From contig NZ_CAMLHM010000004.1 of NCBI RefSeq assembly GCF_946479885.1, positions 60,051-124,050 on the forward strand: DNA of 64,000 nucleotides, in the 5' to 3' direction. Below the pieces are notes generated by a model. The model was not told where the DNA came from, searched no databases, and saw nothing but the letters and a program-made list of their open reading frames with translations. The position numbers were made by a program, and so were the translations under genes. The stretch comes from an uncultured Devosia sp. Lineage in GTDB: Bacteria > Pseudomonadota > Alphaproteobacteria > Rhizobiales > Devosiaceae. Positions within the stretch are counted from its first letter, which is position 1; each line of letters begins with the position of its first letter. This document shows, piece by piece, positions 8,559-16,757 of the stretch.

Positions 8559-9881
8559 TTGAAGCGCATTGCCCTGGTGACGATCGGCACACAAGGCGAC
8601 GTTCAACCGTATCTGGCGCTTGCCATCTCTCTCAAGGAGCGCGGCTACTCGGTCGTCCTCGGGGCTTCGGAAGAATTCCAGGGCATGGTGGAGAGCCATG
8701 GCATCGAGTTCCATACGCTGGGACCCTCGATCCAATCGTTCCTGACCCAGCAGCGATTCGAGAATGCGATGAGCCAGTCCATGCTCATCAACGGCCCATC
8801 CCTGCTCCGGCAGGGCCAGCAGATCGTGGATACGGCGGCGCGGCATGCCTGGCATATGTGCCAGGGCGCCGACATGCTGATCCTCAACATGAATACCAGC
8901 TTCGGTATCGACATTGCCGAGGCGCTGCATATTCCGGCTGTCATGGTTGCCCTGCAGCCGCTGAACTCGACCAGCGAGTTCCCGCTCTGCATTTACTACG
9001 ATTACGGCGCCGATTTTGGCCCGGCCTTCAACAAGCTGACCTACACGGCCATGACCGTGCAGCAGATCTACTACAACCTGCCGCGCAACAAGCTGCGCCG
9101 CGAGTTGATGGGGCTGGAGGCACGCAAGAAGGGCGGCTTCTTCCGCAATACCGACGGCACGTCGCTGACGACGCTCTATGCCTATTCCCCCGTGGTTTCG
9201 CCGCGTCCGCGCGATTGGCCCAAGAGCGCCATCGTCACCGGCTACTGGAACCTGCGGGACCGCACCGACTGGCAGCCCTCCGCCGAGTTCCAGAAATTCC
9301 TCTCCGAGGGCCCGGCGCCGGTCTATATCGGCTTCGGTTCCATGCCGTTCGGGGCCGAGCGCAATACCAAGATTCTCAAGGAAGCGGTGAGCATGTGGGG
9401 CGGCCGCGCCGTGGTGGCCCGCGGTTGGGGCGGCATCAATCCACATGACCTGCCCGACACGATCTTCGCCATCGAGAAGGCGCCGCACGACAAGCTGTTC
9501 AAATATGTATCGGCGGTCGTTCATCATGGTGGCGCCGGCACGACTTCGGCCGGGCTGCATCTGGGCCGGCCGACCTTCGTCGTCCCCCAGACCGTCGATC
9601 AGCCCTATTGGGGCCGTCGCGTCTATGAGATGGGTTGCGGGCCCAAGCCCGTGCGCCTGCGCAAGCTGACCTCGGAAATCCTGGCCGGGGCACTGGCCGA
9701 TCTCTCGACCAACGAAGACTATCGCCGCAACGCAGCGGAGGTGGCCGAGCAGTTGCATGGCGAGGACGGCGCTGAGAAGGCCATCAAAGTCATCGAGCGC
9801 GTGATGGCCAACTATGTGCCGCGCCTGCCCAAGGCCAAGAAGATCAAAAAGGTAAAGCCGGCGCTCAAGCTGGTGGGCTAG
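8559..9881 (+). CDS. GT1-family glycosyltransferase (UGT / sterol-glucosyltransferase-like)
   Basis: 440 aa starting at TTG 8559, with GAGG seven bases upstream; no better ATG is present. The N-terminal half is the GT28/MurG-like acceptor domain (ALVTIGTQGDVQPYLALA). The C-terminal half is the nucleotide-sugar domain with YIGFGSMPFG and the donor-binding HHGGAGTTSAGLHLGRP (about residue 321), followed by VVPQTVDQPYWGRRV. Such enzymes transfer a sugar from UDP- or TDP-sugar to lipids, sterols or macrolide-like acceptors. The Lys-rich C-terminal tail (KAKKIKKVKPALK) may hold it at the membrane. Its stop shares the CTAG tetranucleotide with the convergent gene at 9878. Confidence 0.88.
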   Translation: MKRIALVTIGTQGDVQPYLALAISLKERGYSVVLGASEEFQGMVESHGIEFHTLGPSIQSFLTQQRFENAMSQSMLINGPSLLRQGQQIVDTAARHAWHMCQGADMLILNMNTSFGIDIAEALHIPAVMVALQPLNSTSEFPLCIYYDYGADFGPAFNKLTYTAMTVQQIYYNLPRNKLRRELMGLEARKKGGFFRNTDGTSLTTLYAYSPVVSPRPRDWPKSAIVTGYWNLRDRTDWQPSAEFQKFLSEGPAPVYIGFGSMPFGAERNTKILKEAVSMWGGRAVVARGWGGINPHDLPDTIFAIEKAPHDKLFKYVSAVVHHGGAGTTSAGLHLGRPTFVVPQTVDQPYWGRRVYEMGCGPKPVRLRKLTSEILAGALADLSTNEDYRRNAAEVAEQLHGEDGAEKAIKVIERVMANYVPRLPKAKKIKKVKPALKLVG

Positions 9882-10285
9882 CCAGACGCGGCGACCGCCC
9901 GGGTCCGGCAAAACGGCAGGTAGAGCACCGCCAACACGGCTTCGCCCGCCACTGCCACCAGAATGCCCATGCCGGCCGCGCCGCGAAAAAGCTCGATCAA
10001 GCCAAGGCCTGCAAACCCGGCCACCACGGTGAACACCCCCGTGGCCACCGCCCGGCGGAGTGCCGAATCCGGCTCATCGCGGCCCAGGAAAACCACAACA
10101 GCCAGACCGATGAAGAGTATCGCGGTCCGGCGGCCGACAAACTCGGCCGCAGCGTTTGCCTCAATGCCAAACAGCCAGAACATCACGGCGGGACTGATCA
10201 TCAGGACAGCAAAAAGCACCGTGAAAAGCGCCGCCGTGACAAGGCTCGCCGCTCTGTAAGACAGTAGAAACGATGGTTGGGCCAT
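9878..10285 (-). CDS. Small integral membrane protein, unknown
   Basis: 135 aa from the ATG at 10285 (MAQPSFLLSY), preceded by GGAG about ten bases upstream. An upstream in-frame ATG at 10351 would add a basic, non-hydrophobic stretch. Four hydrophobic segments are visible (TAALFTVLFAVLMI, TAILFIGLAVVVFLG, VATGVFTVVAGFAGLGLI, GILVAVAGEAVLAVLYLPF). A conserved-looking EFVGRRTA loop lies between helices 1 and 2. I do not recognise a named family. It converges on the glycosyltransferase gene, sharing its stop bases. Confidence 0.7.
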   Translation of the reverse strand: MAQPSFLLSYRAASLVTAALFTVLFAVLMISPAVMFWLFGIEANAAAEFVGRRTAILFIGLAVVVFLGRDEPDSALRRAVATGVFTVVAGFAGLGLIELFRGAAGMGILVAVAGEAVLAVLYLPFCRTRAVAASG

Positions 10286-10418
10286 CACCGTCCGGCGCTC
10301 CGTTTTGCGGGTGTCTAGCATCCATTGCCGGAAGCGCAATGCGACAAACACACCGAGGGGCCGGCGGCACCGGAGTGCCCTGCTCCGCGCCTTCTAAGGA
10401 CCGCCCGTCATAACGATA

Positions 10419-10449
10419 GAAAAGGGGAGGCTTTTGCCTCCCCTTTTGC
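10419..10449. terminator. Bidirectional rho-independent terminator
   Basis: An 11-bp perfect stem, AAAAGGGGAGG (10420-10430) with CCTCCCCTTTT (10437-10447), has a CTTTTG loop, with A tract and T tract on the two sides. It lies just after the stop of the minus-strand symporter gene and can end transcription from it. Confidence 0.88.
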
Positions 10450-10473
10450 ATTCTGGTGATGACGTCCCGGCCC

Positions 10474-11847
10474 CTATTGGGCGGGCACGGCGTCGGCAGT
10501 GTCGAGCGCTTCGATGCTCTCGCCAGCGTCATAGACGGACTGGTTGAGAATGCCCTGGCGCTTGGCGACGATGGTCGGCACCAGGGCCTGGCCGGCGACG
10601 TTGACGGCGGTACGGCCCATGTCGAGAATCGGATCGACGGCGAGCAGCAGGCCGACGCCTTCGAGCGGCAGGCCCAGGGTGGAGAGCGTCAGCGTCAGCA
10701 TGACGGTGGCGCCGGTGAGGCCAGCCGTGGCGGCAGAGCCGATCACCGAGACGAAGACGATCAGCAGATATTCCTGGATGCCGAGCTGGATGCCGAAGAA
10801 CTGGGCCACGAAGATGGCCGAGATCGCCGGGTAGATGGCCGCGCAGCCATCCATCTTGGTCGTGGCGCCGAGCGGCACGGCGAAGGCGGCATATTCGCGC
10901 GGCACGCCCAGATTCTGCTCCGTGATGCGTTCGGTGACCGGCAGGGTGCCGATGGACGAGCGGGACACGAATGCAAGCTGGATGGCCGGCCAGGCGCTCT
11001 GGAAGTACCGGATCGGGTTCAGGCCATGGCTCTGCAGCAATACCGGGTAGACCACGAACAGCACCAGGGCGAGGCCGATATAGATGGCTGCCGAGTACCA
11101 GCCGAGCTGCGCGAGCGCGTCCCAGCCATAGACGGCCACGGCATTGCCCAGGAGGCCGATGGTGCCGATGGGCGTGAGGCGGATGACCCACCACAGGATC
11201 TTGTGCACGATCTTGAGGAAGGAGCGGTTGAACGCCAGGAACGGATCGGCAGCGGCGCCGACCTTGAGGGCGGCGATGCCGACCACGATGGAGACCACCA
11301 GGATCTGCAGCACGTTGAAGTTGAGGCTGGTGGTGGCGCCGCTATCGGTGACGCGCGTGGATGCCTGCAGGCCCAGAATATTGGACGGGATCAGCCCCTT
11401 GAGGAAATCGAGCCAGGAGCCGCTGGAGGACGGCGCCTTGGCGGCGTCGGCGAGCACTGAGCTGTTGAGGCCCGGCTGGATGATAAGGCCCAGCGCAATG
11501 CCGATGGCGACGGCGATCAGCGCCGTGATGGCGAACCACAGCAGGGTTTGCCAGACCAGCTTTGCCGCGTTGTTGAGCTCGCGGAGATTGGCGATGGACG
11601 CCACAATGGCGGTGAACACCAGCACGGGCACCAGGGCGCGCAGCAGCGACACGAAGGTCGATCCGATGGTCGCAAGGGTCTGAACGAGCCAGTTCGGGTT
11701 GCCAGCGGCGTCGGGGCCCATCTGGCGGGCGACGTAGCCCAGGATGAGGCCGATGACCATGGCGGCGAGGACCTGGAAACCGAATGAGCGGTAAAATGGC
11801 TTGGGTGCGCGGGAAACCCGAGCAGCGGAAACAGTGGTGGGAGACAT
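10474..11847 (-). CDS. Dicarboxylate/amino acid:cation symporter (DAACS family)
   Basis: 457 aa from the ATG at 11847 (MSPTTVSAARVSRAPK), chosen over an upstream ATG at 12006 because AGG lies about eight bases before it and the family N-terminus starts here. Eight-helix DAACS/GltPh fold: FQVLAAMVIGLILGYVARQ, a serine-rich re-entrant loop VSRSSIGTLPVTE (HP1), VPLGATTKMDGCAAIYPAI (the NMDGT-like ion site, here TKMDG), and LTGATVMLTLTLSTLGLP (HP2 region), and LAVDPILDMGRTAVNVAGQ (the substrate-binding DxxRTxxN site). It imports C4-dicarboxylates or acidic/neutral amino acids with Na+ or H+. The Asn/Thr variation makes the substrate uncertain. A strong terminator follows. Confidence 0.88.
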   Translation of the reverse strand: MSPTTVSAARVSRAPKPFYRSFGFQVLAAMVIGLILGYVARQMGPDAAGNPNWLVQTLATIGSTFVSLLRALVPVLVFTAIVASIANLRELNNAAKLVWQTLLWFAITALIAVAIGIALGLIIQPGLNSSVLADAAKAPSSSGSWLDFLKGLIPSNILGLQASTRVTDSGATTSLNFNVLQILVVSIVVGIAALKVGAAADPFLAFNRSFLKIVHKILWWVIRLTPIGTIGLLGNAVAVYGWDALAQLGWYSAAIYIGLALVLFVVYPVLLQSHGLNPIRYFQSAWPAIQLAFVSRSSIGTLPVTERITEQNLGVPREYAAFAVPLGATTKMDGCAAIYPAISAIFVAQFFGIQLGIQEYLLIVFVSVIGSAATAGLTGATVMLTLTLSTLGLPLEGVGLLLAVDPILDMGRTAVNVAGQALVPTIVAKRQGILNQSVYDAGESIEALDTADAVPAQ

Positions 11848-12021
11848 TAGCTGACCTGTGATGAGCCAAGGCAGCCCAACAATTGGGCGACACGCCTTGA
11901 AATTAATCACGATTCTATCTGGATGAACGATAATTCGCTGCGCAAGACGTTCCGTTTGGACGGCGCAGGGTGAAATTTTCTGTTGGGCCAGAACAGTTTC
12001 CGGCAAAGGCAGTGCGATCTG

Positions 12022-12660
12022 TCAGCGGTTGCGCAGCGCGAGCGTAGTGAGTCCGGCGAGCAGAGCGGGCGCCAGCATGGCCGCGGCGAAGCCGGTGATG
12101 AGCAGGCCGAGACCCATATCGAACCAGGCCATGGCCAGCAGGCCAAGGCCGGCAAAGCCATAGCTGAGCCCGGCGGCGCGATGCACCACCGACCAGGCCA
12201 GATCGGAGCGCACCGGCCAGGGCATGCGCAGGCCGGCGTAGGTGTGCCGCTCCGCCTCGAACAGCACGATGCCCAACACGATCAGCGCCAGCCCCAGGGC
12301 GAAAGCGGTGAGCCGGACGAAGTCCAGATCCGAGCCTACGCCAGCGAGCAGCAGCCCCAGTTGCGTGGCCGCGACGACGAGCATCAATGCGGTGAGCGCC
12401 GGATCGAGGATGTGCTGGGATTTGGCGTAGTGGTTTTTGGTGAGCACCCGGCCGAGAGCGAAGAAGGCGACCAGCAGGACCAACTGCAGGATCGGTGCGA
12501 CCGGCAAGGCAACATCGCGCGGCCAGAGCCAGTCAACCGCGTTGCCAGTCCAATGAGCCTGGTAAGCGAAGTCAGCTGGAATACGAAAGAAGCCGACGCC
12601 TGATATGGCCACCGTGACGGTCAGCAGCAGGAGATGGAAGCGGGTGACGAGGATTTGCAT
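12022..12660 (-). CDS. DUF1648/SdpI-like membrane protein
   Basis: 212 aa from the ATG at 12660 (MQILVTRFHLLLL). A longer in-frame reading to 12813 is an artefact of translation through a REP repeat. The FRIPADFAYQAHWTGNAVDWLWP segment is the DUF1648 pattern (Pro, Ala/His-Trp, Gly, Asp/Trp) found at the N-terminus of SdpI/YhfL-like membrane proteins. Six or more hydrophobic segments follow. SdpI is an immunity protein in Bacillus, but many homologues have no known role, so no function is claimed. Confidence 0.65.
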   Translation of the reverse strand: MQILVTRFHLLLLTVTVAISGVGFFRIPADFAYQAHWTGNAVDWLWPRDVALPVAPILQLVLLVAFFALGRVLTKNHYAKSQHILDPALTALMLVVAATQLGLLLAGVGSDLDFVRLTAFALGLALIVLGIVLFEAERHTYAGLRMPWPVRSDLAWSVVHRAAGLSYGFAGLGLLAMAWFDMGLGLLITGFAAAMLAPALLAGLTTLALRNR

Positions 12661-12679
12661 GGCAAGTTCAATCCTCGAA

Positions 12680-12776
12680 GTCATTCCGGCGCAGGCCGGA
12701 ATCCATGCGGTGGATGCGCCGCAGGCTGGCTGTGGCGATGAGATGCTGACATGGATCCCGGCCTGTGCCGGGATGA
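12680..12776. repeat. BIME-like pair of inverted REP units
   Basis: Two facing hairpin units: ATTCCGGC/GCCGGAAT (12683-12702) followed by CCATG, and CATGG followed by ATCCCGGC/GCCGGGAT (12755-12774) ending in GATGAC. This is the familiar tGTCATtCCsGC...GCsGGaATCCATG REP sequence in head-to-head arrangement, about 50 bp apart, between the DUF1648 gene and rpsI. Confidence 0.85.
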
Positions 12777-12861
12777 CATCGCGCGTGTAGCGAGATGGGT
12801 GTCCGACGGGCAAAAAGAAAGGGCCGGTTTCCCGGCCCTCTCCAAAAATGCGATCCGAAGC

Positions 12862-13344
12862 TTAGCGCTTGGAGAACTGGAACGAACGACGGGCCTTCGC
12901 CTTGCCGTACTTCTTGCGTTCGACGACGCGCGAGTCACGGGTCAGGAAGCCACCCTTCTTGAGGATGGGGCGCAGCGCCGGCTCGAAATAGTTCAGGGCC
13001 TTGGAGATGCCGTGACGAACGGCACCGGCCTGGCCGGACAGACCACCACCGGCGACAGTGACGACGACGTCGTACTGGTCGGTGCGTTCGGTCGCGACGA
13101 TCGGCTGCTTGACGATGAGCTGCAGAACGGGGCGAGCGAAGTAGGTGGCGAATTCACGGCCGTTGACCACGACCTTGCCCTTGCCCGGCTTGATCCAGAC
13201 GCGAGCGACGGCGTTCTTGCGCTTGCCGGTCGCATAGGCGCGGCCCTGGGCGTCGAGCTTCTGGACGTGCACCGGAGCGGTGTTCACAGCCGGAGCGACA
13301 GTCGAGGTGCCGAGGTCTTCGAGGGAGTTGATGGTTTCGGCCAT
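12862..13344 (-). CDS. rpsI: 30S ribosomal protein S9
   Basis: 160 aa, the typical alphaproteobacterial length with an extended acidic N-terminus. The core [19 protein letters not shown] and the C-terminal basic tail ending RRSFQFSKR are diagnostic; the tail reaches the ribosomal P site. It starts one base after the stop of rplM and forms the universal rplM-rpsI operon. Confidence 0.98.
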   Translation of the reverse strand: MAETINSLEDLGTSTVAPAVNTAPVHVQKLDAQGRAYATGKRKNAVARVWIKPGKGKVVVNGREFATYFARPVLQLIVKQPIVATERTDQYDVVVTVAGGGLSGQAGAVRHGISKALNYFEPALRPILKKGGFLTRDSRVVERKKYGKAKARRSFQFSKR

Positions 13345-13345
13345 A

Positions 13346-13810
13346 TTACTTCACCCGCGCATTCTTGGAGTTCATCGCAGCGACATCCAGCTTGGCCGGG
13401 TTCTGCGCTTCGTGGGGATGCTCAGCGCCCGAGTAGACGCGGAGGTTCTTGAGCTGCGCACGGGTCAGCGGGCCGCCCGGCATCATGCGACGCACGGCGT
13501 TCTCGAGCACGCGCTCGGGGAAACGGCCTTCGAGGATCTGACGGGCCGACCGGTCCTTGATGCCGCCGGGGAAGCCGGTGTGCCAGTAGAACTTGTGCTG
13601 GTCCAGCTTGCGGCCGGTGAGCTTCACCTTGTCGGCATTGATGACAACGATGTTGTCGCCCATGTCCATGTGAGGGGTGAAGGTCGGCTTATGCTTGCCG
13701 CGCAGACGCGAGGCAATGATCGAAGCGACGCGACCCACGACCAGCCCTTCGGCGTCGATCAGGACCCACTTCTTTTCGATCTCGCTCGGTTTTGCCGAGT
13801 AAGTGCTCAT
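13346..13810 (-). CDS. rplM: 50S ribosomal protein L13
   Basis: 154 aa. Signatures include [36 protein letters not shown], and [23 protein letters not shown]13 is an early 50S assembly protein. It is the promoter-proximal gene of the rplM-rpsI operon and has a promoter-like sequence about 70 bp upstream. Confidence 0.98.
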   Translation of the reverse strand: MSTYSAKPSEIEKKWVLIDAEGLVVGRVASIIASRLRGKHKPTFTPHMDMGDNIVVINADKVKLTGRKLDQHKFYWHTGFPGGIKDRSARQILEGRFPERVLENAVRRMMPGGPLTRAQLKNLRVYSGAEHPHEAQNPAKLDVAAMNSKNARVK

Positions 13811-13880
13811 GCTTGAATTCCCTAGAAAATTGGGGCTTTGCAGCCTTCATCCGGGGAAGAAAGCGGCGTGTTCGAGCGGT

Positions 13881-13909
13881 CGTGTATGAGGGATTCCAAG
13901 TGGCGTCAA
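13881..13909 (-). promoter_or_regulatory. Putative promoter of rplM-rpsI
   Basis: On the minus strand TTGACG (13904-13909) is followed after 17 bases by TACACG (13881-13886). The -35 match is strong and the -10 match moderate. It lies about 70 bp before rplM, and no other -35-like sequence of that quality is seen nearby. Confidence 0.5.
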
Positions 13910-13977
13910 GTGCGTTGATTTTGTGGTGTAAAATCAAAGAGTTACGCTTGCGGTATTATATTACCGCATTTTTCGCC

Positions 13978-14184
13978 CTATTCTTCCGTCTGGATGGAGT
14001 GCCAATGCCAAACCATGCCGATTAGGATCGAGATGAGGAAAGCCCCACCAACAAGCATGCCAATAGCAGTCTCATTGATCGGCATTGGCAGGCGGTCCCT
14101 GCCATGCACGAGGATGACGGCGAGACCCAAACATACCACGCCCATCACGATCTGAATGCGCCATCTCAAGCTCAGAAATGTCAC
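13978..14184 (-). CDS. 68-aa two-helix membrane protein, unknown
   Basis: 68 aa starting at GTG 14184, chosen because GGAGGTG stands ideally 6-7 bases upstream. Two hydrophobic helices (IQIVMGVVCLGLAVILV and GMLVGGAFLISILIGMVWHW) flank a short polar linker with HGRDRLPMP. No family recognised. It sits between heme A synthase and rplM; the terminal WHWHS could bind metal or heme, but that is only a thought. Confidence 0.55.
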   Translation of the reverse strand: MTFLSLRWRIQIVMGVVCLGLAVILVHGRDRLPMPINETAIGMLVGGAFLISILIGMVWHWHSIQTEE

Positions 14185-14254
14185 GCGAGCACCTCCAAAG
14201 CCGAAGGTTATTCCCGGCAAATTGATGAGTGCTAAACTCGTCACCGAAAATGCG

Positions 14255-15319
14255 TTACCGCCCTGCCCGCCGCATATCGGCAATGTAGGCGATGGTCACC
14301 CCGGCCAGCATGAAGGCGAGGGCCTGATGCCCTACGGCCAATGAGATCGGCACGGCGTTGAGCAGGGTGGCTATGCCCAATCCGACCTGCAGTAGGACCA
14401 ATATGCCTAGCCGCGGCAGCCAGCCATGCACGCCGGAAAAGCCGCCGGCCTTGTGCTGCCGCCAAAGCATGAGCGCCAGATAGGCGACGATGACGTAAGC
14501 GATGCAACGATGGATGAATTGTACGGTCAGCGCATTTTCGAAGAGATTGCGCCAGCCTGGCTGCATCACCCCCAAGCCATCGGGGATGATGGCGCCATCC
14601 ATCAGCGGCCAGGTATTGTAGCCCATGCCGGCATCGAGCCCGGCAACGAAGGCCCCTGCCCCGATCTGCAGGATAACGAGCAGCAGCAAGGCCACAGCCC
14701 ACCAGATGTTGCGGCTCGCTACCCGACCGGACACCCGGCCCGGCTCGAGCGAGCGCGGCACGTAGACGAGCGCGATGAAGAGCAATGAGGCCGCCGTCAG
14801 ATGGGCGGCGAGGCGGTATTGCGAGACCGAGGTCAGTTCGGTGAGGCCGGACGAGACCATCCACCAGCCCAGAGCCCCCTGGAAGCCGCCCAGAACGAAG
14901 AGCCCGAACAGGGGCAAGGCCAGCTGCGCGGTGAAGCGCTTCTGCAAGAGAAAGACCAGGAAGGGCACGATGAACAGCAAACCGAGCAGCCGTCCCAACA
15001 GGCGATGCAGATATTCCCAGAAGAAGATGACCTTGAAGTCATCGACGGTCATCCAGCTATTGTTGACCTCATATTGCGGGATCTGCTGGTAGGCCTCGAA
15101 TTCGGCCTGCCATTGCGCATCGTTGAGCGGCGGAATGGTGCCTGAAATCGGCTTCCAGCTGGTTATGGAGAGGCCCGACTCGGTGAGCCGCGTGATGCCG
15201 CCGACGACGACCATCAGCAGCACGAAGGCGGCCATGCCGTAGAGCCAGATGCGCACCGGGCGCAGCCGATCGCTGGCGATGGTTGTCTCACTCAATGCGG
15301 CATTTTGGACGGATGTCAC
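14255..15319 (-). CDS. ctaA: Heme A synthase (COX15/CtaA)
   Basis: 354 aa from GTG 15319. The reading frame continues upstream to 15472 but would overlap the divergent DUF2842 gene, and the family length is about 350. Eight transmembrane helices. VVVGGITRLTESGLSI is the first-helix signature, and conserved His residues occur in FFWEYLHRLLGR, AAHLTAASLLF, FIHRCIAYVIV, and AVGHQALAF (heme-binding set). GLDAGMGYNTWPLMDG is the family loop. It converts heme O to heme A for cytochrome aa3 oxidase in the inner membrane. Confidence 0.93.
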   Translation of the reverse strand: MTSVQNAALSETTIASDRLRPVRIWLYGMAAFVLLMVVVGGITRLTESGLSITSWKPISGTIPPLNDAQWQAEFEAYQQIPQYEVNNSWMTVDDFKVIFFWEYLHRLLGRLLGLLFIVPFLVFLLQKRFTAQLALPLFGLFVLGGFQGALGWWMVSSGLTELTSVSQYRLAAHLTAASLLFIALVYVPRSLEPGRVSGRVASRNIWWAVALLLLVILQIGAGAFVAGLDAGMGYNTWPLMDGAIIPDGLGVMQPGWRNLFENALTVQFIHRCIAYVIVAYLALMLWRQHKAGGFSGVHGWLPRLGILVLLQVGLGIATLLNAVPISLAVGHQALAFMLAGVTIAYIADMRRAGR

Positions 15320-15395
15320 GGCAGTTTCCCGGTGTCGGTGGGCGAACCGGAGTGGTATGCCCGAGGCAACGTCCCTGCAATAGGCGCGATGCCGC

Positions 15396-15602
15396 ATGAC
15401 CCAGCGCAGCCGCAAGGCTCTCGGAATATTGTTGATCCTCGGCTCGATCGTAGCCTGGCTATCGGCCTTCACGTCGGTGTACCTGGCGTTTCCGCCCGAT
15501 CTGCCGATCTGGATCCTGATGCCCTATTTCATCGTAGCGGGCATGGGCTGGCTGTACCCTGCCATGTGGATCATCCGCTGGATGGCCAAGCCGGACGCGT
15601 AA
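15396..15602 (+). CDS. DUF2842 family membrane protein
   Basis: 68 aa, MTQRSRKALGILLILGS, followed by two hydrophobic helices ending PAMWIIRWMAKPD. This is the DUF2842 pattern of small alphaproteobacterial membrane proteins, often found next to heme A synthase as here (divergent, about 75 bp apart). Function unknown; an association with cytochrome oxidase biogenesis is suggested only by the neighbourhood. Confidence 0.8.
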   Translation: MTQRSRKALGILLILGSIVAWLSAFTSVYLAFPPDLPIWILMPYFIVAGMGWLYPAMWIIRWMAKPDA

Positions 15603-15612
15603 CCCCCTTAGA

Positions 15613-15693
15613 CCTCATGGTGAGCTTATCGAACCACGAGGGCGGTACACTGATCCTGCCACGACCTCGTCCTTCGACAGGCTCAGGATGAGG
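15613..15693. repeat. Paired CCTCATGGTGAGC / CCTCGTCCTTCGAC repeats
   Basis: Two palindromic units: CCTCATGGTGAGCTTATCGA...CCACGAGG (15613-15641) and CCTCGTCCTTCGACAGGCTC...GATGAGG (15665-15693). Each folds on itself and together they resemble the 'CCTCATGGTGAGCTTGTCGAACCA' repeats scattered in alphaproteobacterial intergenic DNA. They lie between the convergent ends of DUF2842 and the deacetylase gene. Confidence 0.75.
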
Positions 15694-15704
15694 TCTACTG
15701 AAAA

Positions 15705-16745
15705 TCAGCCCGTCAGCTTGCCCATGGCCGAAAAGATCGCGCCGGTAGCGAAAACATCGACATAGCGGCGAGATTGAAAGTAACCGTTGAGCGAGACACG
15801 CGGCAAAGCGTGTGGGGCCTGGGCGTGGCGGGCATAGAGGCCGCCGGGGCGCGTGGTGACGGCGGAGCGGAAGCCAAGGTCGCGGGCCAGGTCGAATTCA
15901 CGCTGGCCGGCCGAGAGTGGACCACCCAACGGGTAGGAGAAATGCGCCGGACGCTGGCCGAACTGGGCCAGCAGGATTTCGGCGGACTGCGCCATTTCCT
16001 GGCGCGCCTGCTCGATGGGGAGTTTGGCCAGCTCGTAGTGATGCACCGTGTGGGCACCCAGCGTGCAAAGCGGGTCACCGGCGAAGAGCCGCAGTTCCTG
16101 CCAATCCATGATGAGGTCGCGACACTGCTTGTCGAGATCATAGCCATAAGCGGTGGCAAAGCTGCGCACGAGTTGCACGCGGTCCGCCTCGGGCATCAGG
16201 CGCATCTGCCAATAGAGCGTGTTGAACGCCTCGCGCTTCTGGCCGACGGTGCGCGTGTCGACATAGTCGGTCTCACCCGCCGAGGTCATGGCGATGGCTT
16301 CCTGCCGCGCAATGATGTCCTCGATGGCCTGCCACCAGAGTTCACCCACGCCGTCGACCAGTGCGGTCGGCACGTAGAGGGTGAAGGGCGCTTCCTGCCG
16401 GCGCAGCACCGGCAAGGCGTGGCGCAGATTGTCCTTGTAGGCATCGTCGAAGGTCAGCACCACAAAGCGCCGACCCGGCGTGGGCGCGGCGAGGCGCTCC
16501 AGGGCCTCGTCCAGGCTGACGATATCGAGCCCGAGGTCGCGCACCCGCTCGATGACATATTCAAGGAAGTCCGGCTGGACCTGGAGAATGGCATTGGGCG
16601 AGAAATCGGCCGGCTCTTCAGGCAGAACGCGATGCAGGGTGAAGATCACCCCGCGCGACGAGGAGAGGGCACGAACCAGGCCCGGCAAGCGTGACAGCCA
16701 CAGGGCCTCGAACAGCGCTCGGATGGCCGCATATTTGACTGACAT
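15705..16745 (-). CDS. Polysaccharide deacetylase (NodB domain)
   Basis: 346 aa. A NodB/CE4 domain with metal-binding motif TFDDAYKDN (Asp-Asp, about residue 98) and GAHTVHHYELAKL (the His-x3-His region), then FSYPLGGP. CE4 enzymes remove N- or O-acetyl groups from polysaccharides. It starts 12 bp after the ExoP/Wzz-like gene on the same strand, so the two are probably one transcript. The setting points to modification of an exopolysaccharide made by this locus. No export signal is obvious. Confidence 0.9.
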   Translation of the reverse strand: MSVKYAAIRALFEALWLSRLPGLVRALSSSRGVIFTLHRVLPEEPADFSPNAILQVQPDFLEYVIERVRDLGLDIVSLDEALERLAAPTPGRRFVVLTFDDAYKDNLRHALPVLRRQEAPFTLYVPTALVDGVGELWWQAIEDIIARQEAIAMTSAGETDYVDTRTVGQKREAFNTLYWQMRLMPEADRVQLVRSFATAYGYDLDKQCRDLIMDWQELRLFAGDPLCTLGAHTVHHYELAKLPIEQARQEMAQSAEILLAQFGQRPAHFSYPLGGPLSAGQREFDLARDLGFRSAVTTRPGGLYARHAQAPHALPRVSLNGYFQSRRYVDVFATGAIFSAMGKLTG

Positions 16746-16757
16746 GGCGGTCCCGGG

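Noticed and set aside
8457..9911. Long minus-strand frame (about 480 codons) across the glycosyltransferase
   Set aside because: Its composition is that of an antisense shadow and the plus strand has clear GT1 motifs.
12661..12813. 51-residue N-terminal extension of the DUF1648 protein
   Set aside because: It translates the REP hairpins (DVIPAQAGIH, IPACAGMTS), a familiar artefact.
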